Source of the DNA: Rhodamnia argentea | Taxonomy: Eukaryota; Streptophyta; Magnoliopsida; Myrtales; Myrtaceae | Assembly: GCF_020921035.1 (NCBI RefSeq) | Contig: NC_063160.1 | Coordinates: 23,407,095-23,471,094, forward strand | Length of the DNA: 64,000 bases | Direction of reading: 5' to 3' | Shown here: positions 1 through 10,035 of the stretch, one piece after another | Layout of the letters: each line of letters starts with the position of its first letter | Position numbering within the stretch: the first letter of the stretch is position 1 | The notes under the pieces: model-generated | The model's database searches: none | What the model was told of the DNA's origin: nothing | Seen by the model: the letters and a program-made list of their open reading frames with translations, nothing else | Program-made: the position numbers and the translations under genes

Positions 1-856
1 ATTGCACTGAACGCTGTTCAGGAGGCTAAATTCCTGTCAAGCAGATAGAAGAACAATCTCTTATTGTCGCGAAACAAATATCAACCCGAGGAAAATTCAA
101 GGAAAATGCATGGACATGGACTGGATTGATTTGGGGAGCTCATGCTGTATGCATAGTTTCATGTTGTTAGTAGTCAGTAAGCTGTAAAAAATTGGACTTT
201 TCCCGTTCCTGAAACCTTGTGATTGGTTTGACAACTGTCGTCTCTAGTGATTCAATCAGAAATAAATAGTGAAAGAGTACAGAGCGAGAACGTGCATTTG
301 CTCTTTGCTATGTTCGGATCAATTGAGCAAGGGAAGTGGACAGCAGCAATTACTAAGATTTGGTACATAAAGAGGAGCAAAACAAATGAAAGCAGAAAGT
401 TCGATAGACTAAATCGAAGTAGTAGCACGGTCGAGCTTCATGGGTATCGAGCACGATCCGCTCCCTTCTATATTCAATTATAGTCTGTCACATTGGTCTG
501 TGAATTAGTTCCTCTGTGCTCAAGGGCTGACCCAGTACATTAGAAAGACTTCTGCAGAAATCAATCAAGGAGAGAGATGATCATGTCCGCTAGAGACGTC
601 GCAGACAGTTCTTGTTTTGGCAAGCTGTTCGTTTCATTCTCTTTCCCCTGGCCAAAATGGGCTTCAGTCAAACCAGACTTGAAAGGTTCTTTGCAGATCC
701 AGGCCCAGACTTCACGCCTCCCAGTCCTCCTCTCTCTCATCTCCCTCTCTGTCTCTGCTCAATGCTGGAAGTTTGCGACTGTGGAGGTCGAAAAACCAAC
801 CTTCTACCGTTTCGCATAGCGGTTTTGCGGTTGTTCTTGGTGCATCCCAGTAATCA
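1..856. other. Intergenic DNA and 5' flank of the ATP12 gene
   Basis: No supported gene is seen. Short open frames of 78 to 94 codons lie here but have no recognisable domain and overlap each other. A pyrimidine-rich stretch near 716-760 probably belongs to the promoter or 5' leader of the following gene, whose ATG is at 857. Confidence 0.5.
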
Positions 857-2659
857 ATGGCTGCTAATTCGTCGCTACTGTTGCGCAAAACCCTGAAATC
901 GGTTCTAAATCCTTCCATCTTGGCGTCTCTGACCTCCCATCCCCGGCGGCTCAGCTCCGTCGTCACCGCCCAAACCCAACCCGACGGCCCGTCTTCCTCC
1001 TTCACGTTCTCCGCCGACGGCGACAAGGCCGACGACAGAATATACGTCAAGGCTCCGAGCCCGAAGCCGGCGTCCGCCTCCGACCCTTCTTCGGTGACGA
1101 TGCCCATGGCGTTCATGACGGGGTCCATCGTGGGGAAGCGATTCTACAAGCAGGTGACGGCGAGGGAGGCCGACGATGGGAACGGCTGGACCGTGATGCT
1201 CGATTACAGGACCCTGAAGACGCCTGCCAAGAGGCCTCTCAAGCTCCCAACTCTCGCTCTCGCCAAGGCCATTGCTGCTGAGTGGGAATATCAGGTGCTT
1301 AAAACTGTCATTCGTCTCGGCTCAATTTCGTTCCTTTCTATGGCGTTTCTGGAATTTGAATGACTTGGGGATGTTTAGCTGGTTACGTTTGTGCAAAGTT
1401 GATCTGGTGTGGATTCCTTGTATAGAAGTTCTAGTTCTGAGTTGTGTTTAAAGATCATATGGTTGGAGCTGTGAAATGAAGTGTTGATCATTGTAGCAAA
1501 CAGATGGGATAAGGCCTTTCACGATGCCTCTGATGAAACTCGCTTGCACGGCGCTGGAGAGAGTTCCGCTTACTCGGCCGAAGATCGTTCAACACCTGAT
1601 GAAGAAATTCAGTCAAGACCTGGTCTTCTGCCGGGCGCCGGAGGACAATGTCTTGACGAGTGATGTTCACGGTACGTTATTAGTGAATGTGACTTGTGAG
1701 TTCTGATTTGTCTTTGATAATATTTTCAGATCTTCAATTTTGAGTTGGCAAATTACATATGAAACTTCGTTAGTTTATGTTCCTTTTTTAACCAAAACTA
1801 ATATCGTGTTGGAGCTTGGTGAAATCTCTGCTGATGTATTTCGACCAAAATGAATCATTAGGCCTCGACCAATGTTTCGGGGATAATATGCAGAATGAAT
1901 TTCTTTGAACTCTTGAGCAACAATATATTGCAGTTTTTGTATACTTAATGTATTTTTCATGTTAAATTAGCACCACCCATTTAGCTTTGGCTTTCCATAG
2001 ATATGGTGACTGACTAGTCTGTTGCATAAATTTCGTAGATAGGCAGGTGGAGAAGATTGATCCTTTGCTGGATTGGTTGAAGTCAGAATTTGGATTTAAG
2101 CCTGTTCTGTACTCGAGCTTTTTCGGTGGCAAGCAGGATGAGGGATTGGTGAAGGCCATAGAGAACCTTTTGAAGAACACTGATGATTGTGAACTGGCGG
2201 CGATTGATGCGATGGCTGCAGCAGCACACTCTTTGGTTATTGCTCTTGGAATTTTTCGTGGAAGGTTGCAGATTGAGGAAGCTATTGAGTTAATCAGACT
2301 TGAAGAAGACTTCCAGGTATTTTTATTAAATTTTTTTTAGGTCATTGCCGTGTAACTCTATCTGTCTCACTACCCTAGCACCACCCTTCCTTGCCCACAT
2401 TCATATACTACTCACATGGAGGCGTTACATGTGATGACCGACTTATGCCTCGGATTGAAGCTTGCGCGGCAAACCACGTTGCTAACAATGGGGCTTAATT
2501 TCGTGGTAATCTGTAGATTTGGAGAATAAGTCATCTTATATGTCCTTGTAGGTGGACAGGTGGGGTCTAGTGGAAGGCGGTCATGATGTCGATATTGCCG
2601 ATCTCAAGGTGCAGATATCATCTGCAGCTGTTTTTCTTGCACTCTCAAGAAGGATTTAG
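857..2659 (+). CDS. ATP12: ATP synthase mitochondrial F1 complex assembly factor 2 (ATP12 family)
   Basis: Chaperone that binds free F1 alpha subunit in the mitochondrial matrix so that alpha3beta3 can assemble. Four exons fit in phase: 857-1294, 1497-1671, 2039-2316 and 2552-2659, all GT-AG, giving 332 residues. The first ~60 residues are rich in Ser, Arg, Leu and Pro and look like a mitochondrial presequence. The conserved core follows: KRFYKQV near residue 96, then LDYRTLKTPAKRPL, then DGIRPFTMPLMKL across the exon 1/2 border, then VEKIDPLLDWL and a C-terminal block ending SSAAVFLALSRRI. Length and motif order match plant ATP12. The exon 3 start at 2039 is the only nearby AG that restores HDRQVEKIDP. 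The copy looks intact. Family assignment is firm; exact borders are predictions. Confidence 0.93.
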
Positions 2660-3283
2660 TTTTAGTGCTCCCTCTCAGATTTCCTTATAACTCTGTGGTG
2701 TGAAGCGCAGCATTCATGGCTGTAGTTTTTAATAGCACTTGTTCCTTTTATACGTCTATGGGCAGCCAAACAATTTGTAGAAATAAAATTTTCTGCTTGG
2801 TTTACATAATGAGATCTCGAACTAATATCATCAGATCTCCCTGCGCTCCTAGCGATGTAAAGCGCTTGTGCATGAGACTTCTTTTTGAATCCAACGATTG
2901 TGGCTCAAAAGGCCAAACCATTCACTTCAACTATTCTCTCTGCTGATGGGACTCGAGTCCTCAAAATCCAAAATGAGGAAGAATTTGAAGAAAAAGAAAT
3001 GGCATTCTGCCTGGTCAACAGTTTGATTGAAAACTTCACTCGCCTGATGTTCTGGGATTTACATTAGAATCGTGTAACGTTTTTCTTGAATGTCTCTCCT
3101 GGTACACGTTTGATGAGTCTGTAAGCTAGGAATTCTGTATGCAAGGATTCCCTGCCTTTGGCGGGGGAAGAAGATGCAGCTCTATAAGAACTTCTACTTC
3201 ATTACTTGGCTGGCTGACCAGAAGTGCAGACTATCTCAAAGTTGAGGCTCAAAAGAGAATGAAAGGGAGGAGAGAGTTGTAAT
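2660..3283. other. Spacer between ATP12 and the small cysteine-rich gene
   Basis: Contains the likely 3' UTR of the ATP12 gene and the 3' UTR of the convergent minus-strand gene. A 60-codon plus-strand frame at 2885-3067 shows no family features and is not called. Confidence 0.45.
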
Positions 3284-3678
3284 TCAAGGCCTCTCTTTAC
3301 AGCACTCGACGCATACAGGTGGCTGCTTCGTGATGTCACAGTCACAGCATGCTGTATCACAGTTATTGTTGCATCCTGTTAAAAAGGCAGAAATTTTGAG
3401 GATCAGAGATCAGTCCGTGCTTCACACACTGTCTCATCTTAACTCACCAATTCTATAGAGTTGGTTCAGTCTGTGGAAATTCCACATAGAAGCAAAAAGA
3501 AAAGCACAGATTGTAATGGACAAGAAGCTGGTGCATTACCTGTTACAGTAACATACTGAAATGTCTCATAGTCCTGCCGGTCGGCCAAAAATTGGAGCCG
3601 AGGACTTGACTGGACAAAATTCGTGCTGAAATAGACAGAAATCAAAAGAACCCCGAAACATGATCTTGTGATATGCAT
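3284..3678 (-). CDS. Small secreted eight-cysteine peptide (unrecognised family)
   Basis: Two exons, 3678-3540 and 3375-3284, separated by a 164-bp GT-AG intron, encode 76 residues. Residues 1 to about 25 (start MHITRSCFGVLLIS) form a hydrophobic signal peptide. An acidic/aromatic linker follows, then a compact Cys domain with spacing C-x3-C-x3-CC-x-C-x8-C-x2-CC, from C48 to C72. Eight cysteines in 25 residues imply a disulfide-locked secreted peptide. The segment TKQPPVC recalls the Bowman-Birk inhibitory loop (T-K-S-x-P-P-x-C), but spacing and overall pattern do not match a canonical Bowman-Birk inhibitor, so protease inhibition is only a suggestion. An upstream in-frame ATG at 3747 is rejected because a TATA box at 3756-3763 would place transcription start downstream of it. 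The function is unknown. Confidence 0.66.
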
Positions 3679-3755
3679 GATTTCAGAGATTGCAATGTAT
3701 TGCCTGATGATGTAAGATAGCAATTTGGAGGGTGAAGTTGCCATCATTCCAAGAG

Positions 3756-3763
3756 TTTATATA
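3756..3763 (-). promoter_or_regulatory. TATA box of the cysteine-rich peptide gene
   Basis: On the minus strand the sequence reads TATATAAA, about 78 bp upstream of the chosen ATG at 3678. With the usual 25-35 bp spacing, transcription would begin near 3725-3730. This supports the 3678 start codon over the in-frame ATGs at 3747 and 3744. Confidence 0.6.
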
Positions 3764-4532
3764 GCACATAAGAGGTGTAGAGCATATTATATTCAAACAT
3801 TGTCTCTTTTATATCCATCTGCAGCATCATCGTAAATCTGTGTGACCAGACATAATTCGGATGACGCTCTTTCATATTATTTTAATCCTGTCTGGAGTTC
3901 AGAAACAGCGTCATTACAAGGATGTGAAACAGGCTTGCTTAATAAGTTTTGGATAGACAATGCCCTTTCATGCGCTTTTTATAAGAATCTGCTGTAATAA
4001 ACTGTGAGTGCTCTTGATTGCATTCCTCCATTCCATCATATACTAGAGATGGTTGAGCAACTTCCCTCCTAACCAAGCATTCCAGAATGAACCTAACAAC
4101 TTTCATGAAAAGGTAACGAGGAGATAAAAGTACTACGTAAATGAGACAGTCTCATTCTTCACATCATATTTGGTGGCTATGACAGTAATGCAGTACCATG
4201 ATCCGAGATTCAAGAAGTCACGACTTATATTCCTAACAGGAAAAAACAAGAATAGTGATGGAACCATTCATATGCTCATACAACACCAAAACTGGTTTAG
4301 TTTTTATAGGGAACGTTTGAATCTAAAAGAATGATCTGTCCAACTCCTGCTTCCGCTTCCGAATCACCGGGGAAAAGCCGGTTACCATGTAAACACTGCT
4401 CGCCAGAACTTGGTCCCAAACAAAGTCTAAAACAAGTACATGAAAGAAAAGGGGCAAGGGTCTAGAGTAAACTGCAGATGCCCGGGAAAATGCACAGATA
4501 AAGCACCAACGTCACTGCCATATCCAGGCCAG
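3764..4532. other. Intergenic DNA between cysteine-rich peptide and CCCH genes
   Basis: Upstream sequence of the cysteine-rich peptide gene plus the presumed 3' UTR of the CCCH gene, whose stop codon is at 4533-4535. No further gene, RNA or repeat was recognised. Confidence 0.45.
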
Positions 4533-7197
4533 TTAGGACCATGCAGGCGGATCTCCAAGAGGAGCTATTCCAAAAGAAGAGGAGCCAGAATCTTCCGGAA
4601 CCGGATGATCGAAAAAGCACGCGCTTCCATATTTACAAAACCCAAACTGGGTATAATTCCTGCAAGTTCTCCTATCCTGTAAATATGACCACATAGATCT
4701 AATCAATCAAGTTTTCACAGTGTGACACAAGAGTGAAACTTAAGTTCGAGGGCAATAATTAGAACAGAATAAAGAACAAGAAAAAAAGTCAATGTTCCAG
4801 GAAAGTAATTTGATTAAAAGATGTAAGATTGTGGTCCACTGGAGAGGAAGAATCATAAGAGATTTTAGCCTAAATAGATAAAATCAATGCATGAAAACTG
4901 AAGACCTTTTAACTTTAATTTGAGAGTTGCACAGTTCTTATGGGCAATGTAGAAACTTACAGATCTCACGGGGAGTGCCTTATCAATTTGAAAATAGGAG
5001 GGTACTGTCGAAACTCGGTGCTTTGGATGGTGAAATTTACAAGCATGTCCATATTTGCAATGACCTGTCTTCATGAAATAAGCACACTCGGGTTGAAAGG
5101 GTCGTTGAGGGTATTCTTCCGGAGGTTGCAGCCCATTTCTGTGCCCTGCCCTTTCTTGTGGATAAGCCAAAGCCTAAAAAACAACAGATTGGCGCAAAAT
5201 GAATTACTCATTTTGCAGATAATTCAATCCTGCTTTCTAAAGTAACAGCACTTCAAAACATTCTTGAGGTAGTAATAGCAATATTATATACTCAGAAATA
5301 TGGAGATTAGGAGTATTTATAAAGTAGCAATTACTGGACTGACAAGAAAGAGAATGCAGAAATGAAACAACGAAGGGCAAAAAATCAACACTTGGCGAAC
5401 AAGTATTAAAAAAACATAAAAGCACAAACTAATCACTTAGATTTGTGAACTCTTCCATGTACAGATAAATGCACCTTTTGAGAACTTAGAGAAGTTCCAG
5501 GGACAGGGGACAGTCCATTCTCCCAGCAAGGCTGGGTCCCAGAAGCTGCGTTCAAAGACCGGGATGCTAAATATTCCTGTAAAATTCCATTATATCTTAG
5601 ATGATCAGGGTTTCCCATAGGACTCTCCTTAGGATACTTCTGTTCCCTTCCAACTGGTGCAAGATTGGCCGAGGTCTCATCAGGACTGAAGTCCCCAACC
5701 GTTGTTGGATCAGGATGGTGAAACCTGCAATCAAGTCCATACCGACACGTGCCATTCCGCATGTAGAAGGGGCACTCTGCTTTTCCCTAAAGTGAAATAT
5801 GAAAATAATATAAGCCACACACATTGCTTCTTATCTGTGCTTAAAATGGAGCTTATAGATCAATTGATCGATGAAGGTAGAAAAAGGCCTAGAATTAACT
5901 AAAATTGAACTTGCGAATTTGTAGCATGAAAGAATATACTCTTTACCAATCTAATTGGCAGGCCAAGGAAATTAAGTTGTGGTTCGCCTGAGATTTCAAT
6001 TCTTTCTTTGGAATGGCTAAATCTGCAAGCTTCTCCATACTTGCACCCTCCAGCAGTCGAGTAATACTACAAAATTAAGCGCGAAAGAACTCAATTTTCA
6101 GGACAACAAGCATGCATGCACGTGTGTGCACAAAAGAAAGAAAAAAACGAGGCGATCAGATGTCATTTTGAGATAAATGTGGGAGGCTGCTAAATTGAAC
6201 AAAGCCAAAAAGCAAGCTATTGCTGTCGATATCAGATAGATGAAGCACATTTCTAATCTAGCCATCATATGCCTAGACATATAAACTGAAAAGGATCTTA
6301 TGAATAAAGCCATTCGTATGAGAAGGACATCTCCAGTCGTGGCTGAATGTCACAACATCATTAGGACATAAACCACATAACTACATATCTAGGGAACATG
6401 CAAACATTGACTAGTGGATATCAAGAAAGTCCAGACCAAAAAGGAGTACTCATTGAGCAACCATTCAGATGACGTTAACGCCTGTGCAATGCTGAGAGGT
6501 TTGCAAGTAAAACCGGTACATTTCCTAGCAACATTTCCTTGAAATCCTTACCTACTATATCATCAATTATCATTCCTCTGCTGGACTGAACTAAAGAAAG
6601 AGCAGCACAAAACCGTTAAAACGAGCGGCACAAATCCTAACCTTGCACTCAATCTGCTTAGTAGGCTGCAAGATCTCTCCTTTTTCTTGCTGCTCCACGA
6701 AACCCTTCAAGAATCACGCCCACAAGTCAACCGGTTCATACATCAACCCACTGTAAATCCCCAAGAAAGCACAACACCCGAACGAAACCAACGAAAAGGC
6801 TAAGATCACATACCGAACGCTGAAAGACCTGGGACTCGCCCATGCCCGTCCTCTTCACAGGGTGACTGAACCTGCAATTCATGCCGAACTTGCACCACCC
6901 GTTCCGGAGATAAAAATGGCAATCCCCCGCGTAAATCCCAAAAGGGTAGTGCGATTTCTCTCCCCGATCGTCCAAATTCCCATCTTTCTCCTCGCTCGCT
7001 TCGTCCCCGGCCCCCTCCAAGGCTACGTTCCGAATCCCCTCCGCGAGCGCAAGTTCCGCGACCGTACCGACGACAGCCGGGGGAGAAGATGAAGAAAAGG
7101 GCGGCGGCTCATTTGGGTCGGGCCGCGCCGGCTGGTGCCGTTGGAGGAGTTCAAGAGAGGAGGGAAAGATTTCGGTTTCGCCCTCCAAACTCGCCAT
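4533..7197 (-). CDS. CCCH zinc finger protein with five fingers (plant C3H43/C3H67-like)
   Basis: Probable RNA- or DNA-binding regulator. Six exons in phase: 7197-6814, 6704-6642, 6066-5947, 5786-5463 (or -5475), 5173-4961 and 4676-4533, about 415 residues. An acidic, Pro/Ser-rich N-terminus of about 85 residues precedes five C-x8-C-x5-C-x3-H fingers: [21 protein letters not shown]-type at the end of exon 1, one split across exons 2/3, one in exon 4 ([13 protein letters not shown]), one in exon 5 ([13 protein letters not shown]) and one in exon 6 ([13 protein letters not shown]). Two fingers are followed by the HH/HP style typical of plant ZFN-type proteins. The finger split across exons 2/3 independently confirms that splice. 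Exon 4 has two in-frame donors 12 bp apart, so two isoforms differing by four residues are possible. All fingers keep their ligands. The exact orthologue is not certain. Confidence 0.88.
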
Positions 7198-7760
7198 TTT
7201 CCGTTCTCTGTCCAGAAGAATGCAGCGCAGAGTGAGTGAGTGAGTGAGCGAATGTGCCCCTTCGCATTTTGATACGGTCTCGTCTGGTCAACCAATCATC
7301 GAATACGTTCAGTCATCAATGCGAAAAAAGGTCCTTCTTTTTTTCTGCGATTCTTTTTGCTTAACGACGCAGAATAGACGGTACACAGTTTCCAAGAATC
7401 GAGAAAAGACGCGAGGCGAGACCCCTTCACGGAAAAAGAAAAGGGGCTGCAACTTCCGGGAGATCGAATTAACAAACATGTGAATTGAAATCAACTTGGC
7501 TTAGAGCCTTAGACACTTTTTCGCCTATGTTACACGACATGACACGGTATAACTTGCAAGCTTTACCTTAATTTCGCGAATTTCCGGCGAGCGTCGGAGT
7601 ACATGAGCTGATGTTTTCAAGGTGGCTCCAGAATAATATACAGGAATGGCGATTTGAATTCAAGCTTTGGATAGATAAGTATCAAACAAAACACCTTTGC
7701 TATTGGATTGATTTAAGTATTAGTCTTCCAAACCTCGAGTAAAAGGAAAGTTATCGCAAC
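7198..7760. other. 5' flank of the CCCH gene
   Basis: Begins with a short GTGA/GAGT-type microsatellite near 7230-7250 just upstream of the ATG. No gene is supported; 60-80 codon frames on both strands are low-complexity overlaps. Confidence 0.4.
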
Positions 7761-7810
7761 CGGATCTCTTATTTCTGCGGCTTGAATGACCTCCTTGAAA
7801 TCCAAGCATT

Positions 7811-9565
7811 GAGGCTCGATTTTTTTCGATATTTAGAATTGACCCTATATCGCATGTACTAAAAAGGAAATGAGAAATCTTACTATACAGCGGTGAATGT
7901 GCGACATTCACGTTGAAATTATATAGCTACCAATCGAAAGAACGGATTAGAAAGTAAACGCATAACACCCTCGGCCATGCCAAAGGTGAGAGCCAAAGAA
8001 GTGAGCAAATGTATCTTATGATAAAAAAAATTGAGCATCCAGCCTAAAACTCTTCTCATTTGTGCAAATAATTGAAGAAGTTGTCGGATTTTTTAAATCC
8101 ACCTTTGAGGCTCAGATTTTTTTCGATATTTAGAATTGACCCTATATCGCATGTACTAAAAAGGAAATGAAAAATCTTACTATATAGCGGTGAATGTCGC
8201 CACGCTGAAATTATATAGCTACCAATCGAAAGAACGGATTAGAAAGTAAGCGCATAACACCCTCGGCCATGCCAAAGGTGAGAGCCAAAGAAGTGAGCAA
8301 ATGTATCTTATGATAAAAAAAATTGAGCATCCAGCCTAAAACTCTTCTCATTTGTGCAAATAATTGAATAAGTTGTTAGATTTTTTAAATCCAAGCATTG
8401 AGGCTCAGATTTTTTTCGATATTTAGAATTAACCCTATATTGCATGTACTAAAAAGGAAATGACAAATCTTACTATACAACGGTGAATGTGCAACATTCA
8501 CATTGAAATTATATAGCTACCAATTGAAAGAACGGATTAGAAAGTAAACGCATAACCCCCTTGGCCGGGCCACAGGTGAGAGCCAAAGAAGTGAGCTAGC
8601 GTATCTTATGGTAATGAATTGAGCATCCAGCCTAAAACTCTTCTCATTTGTGCAAATAATTGAAGAAGTTGTTAGATTTTTTAAATCTAGCATTGAGGCT
8701 CAGATTTTTTTTTTATATTTAGAATTGACCCTACATTGCATGTACTAAAAAGGAAATGAGAAATCTTACTATACATCGGTCAATGTGCAACATTCACGTT
8801 GAAATTATATAGCTACCAATCGAAAGAACGGATTAGAAAGTAAGCACATAACCCCCTTGGCCAGGCCACAGGTGAGAGCCAGAGAAGTGAGCAAATGTAT
8901 CTTATGATAATGAATTGATCATCCAGCATAAAACTCTTCTCATTTGTGCAAAAAATTGAAGAAGTTGTCAGATTTTTTAAATCCAGCATTGACGCTCATA
9001 TTTTTTTATATATTTAGAATTGATCCTATATCGCATGCACTAAAAAGGAAATGACAAATCTTACTATACAGTGGTGAATGTGCGACATTCACGTTAAAAT
9101 TATATATCTACCAATCGAAAGAACGGATTAGAAAGTAAACGCATAACACCCTCGGCCGGGCCGTAGGTGAGAGCCAAAGAAGTGAGCAAATGTATCTTAT
9201 GATAATGAATTGAGCATCTAGCCTAAAAACTCTTGTCATTTGTGCAAATAATTGAAGAAGTTGTCATATTTTTTAAATCTAGCATCGACGCTCGGATTTT
9301 TTTCAATATTTAGAAGTGACCCTATATCGCATGTACTAAAAAGGAAATGACAAATTTTATTATACAACGGTGAATGCGCGACATATACGTTGAAATTATA
9401 TAGCTACCAATCGAAAAAACGAATTAAAAAGTAAACGCATAACCCCCTCGGCCAGGCCATAGGTAAGAGCCAGAGAAGTGAGCAAATATATCTTATGATA
9501 ATGAATTGAGCATCCAACCTAAAACTCTTCTCATTTGTGCAAATAATTGAAGAAGTTGTCATACT
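7811..9565. repeat. Tandem array of about six ~295-bp units
   Basis: The motif GAGGCTC or GACGCTC recurs at about 7811, 8107, 8400, 8695, 8991 and 9287, giving periods of 293-296 bp. Each unit carries the same blocks in the same order: an AT-rich block with CGATATTTAGAATTGACCC, a TGTACTAAAAAGGAAATGA block, a CGAAAGAACGGATTAGAAAG block, GGTGAGAGCC and CTCTTCTCATTTGTGC. Copies differ by scattered substitutions and small indels, so the array is not brand new. No long frame is conserved across units, so it looks non-coding, satellite-like in unit length but short and confined to one gap between genes. Confidence 0.93.
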
Positions 9566-10035
9566 TTGGAAAAATAAACTGGTCTAGAGACTCTAGATGG
9601 GCCTAACAAGATAGGCACAACCGAGGAAACTTATTTAGGTCTGCTCATTTGCACTTCAGGATTAATAAGGACTCCGGCCGGCGGCTTGGCTGGCCGGTCA
9701 ATCGGGTGATCAGACTCATGATCAGCTGTGCAGATAACCATGTCAATATTGGCCTAGTTTAATCGTTTAATGCAGTAAGAACTCCAGGCACAGTTATGAA
9801 TTATGATCATGTATATCTTTAACTTTTCCCCTTTATTGACACCATGCTGCATAATTTCATTAAGGTTACAAACAATAGCTCTGATCTGTCTGTTTCTGAT
9901 CTCTTTGAGAAACAAAGAATAGGCTCGCACTGCGGAAAACTAGAAACTACACTTGATCGTAACTGAAATGGGCTGGGAAAGGTAAGGAAAATATTGCACT
10001 CGTGAAAACATAGACAACGACCAATTGCGCTCTCG
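9566..10035. other. Spacer downstream of the tandem array
   Basis: Unique-looking sequence between the array and the stop codon of the minus-strand membrane protein gene; it probably includes that gene's 3' UTR. Nothing else recognised. Confidence 0.4.

Noticed and set aside
2885-3067. 60-codon plus frame after the ATP12 gene
   Set aside because: No splice or domain link to ATP12, whose reading frame ends properly at 2659.
3679-3747. In-frame ATGs at 3747 and 3744 as start of the cysteine-rich peptide
   Set aside because: They sit within about 10 bp of the TATA box, upstream of any likely transcription start, and would bury the signal peptide.
7811-9565. CRISPR-like array
   Set aside because: Units are about 295 bp, contiguous without unique spacers, and the genome is a plant nuclear one.
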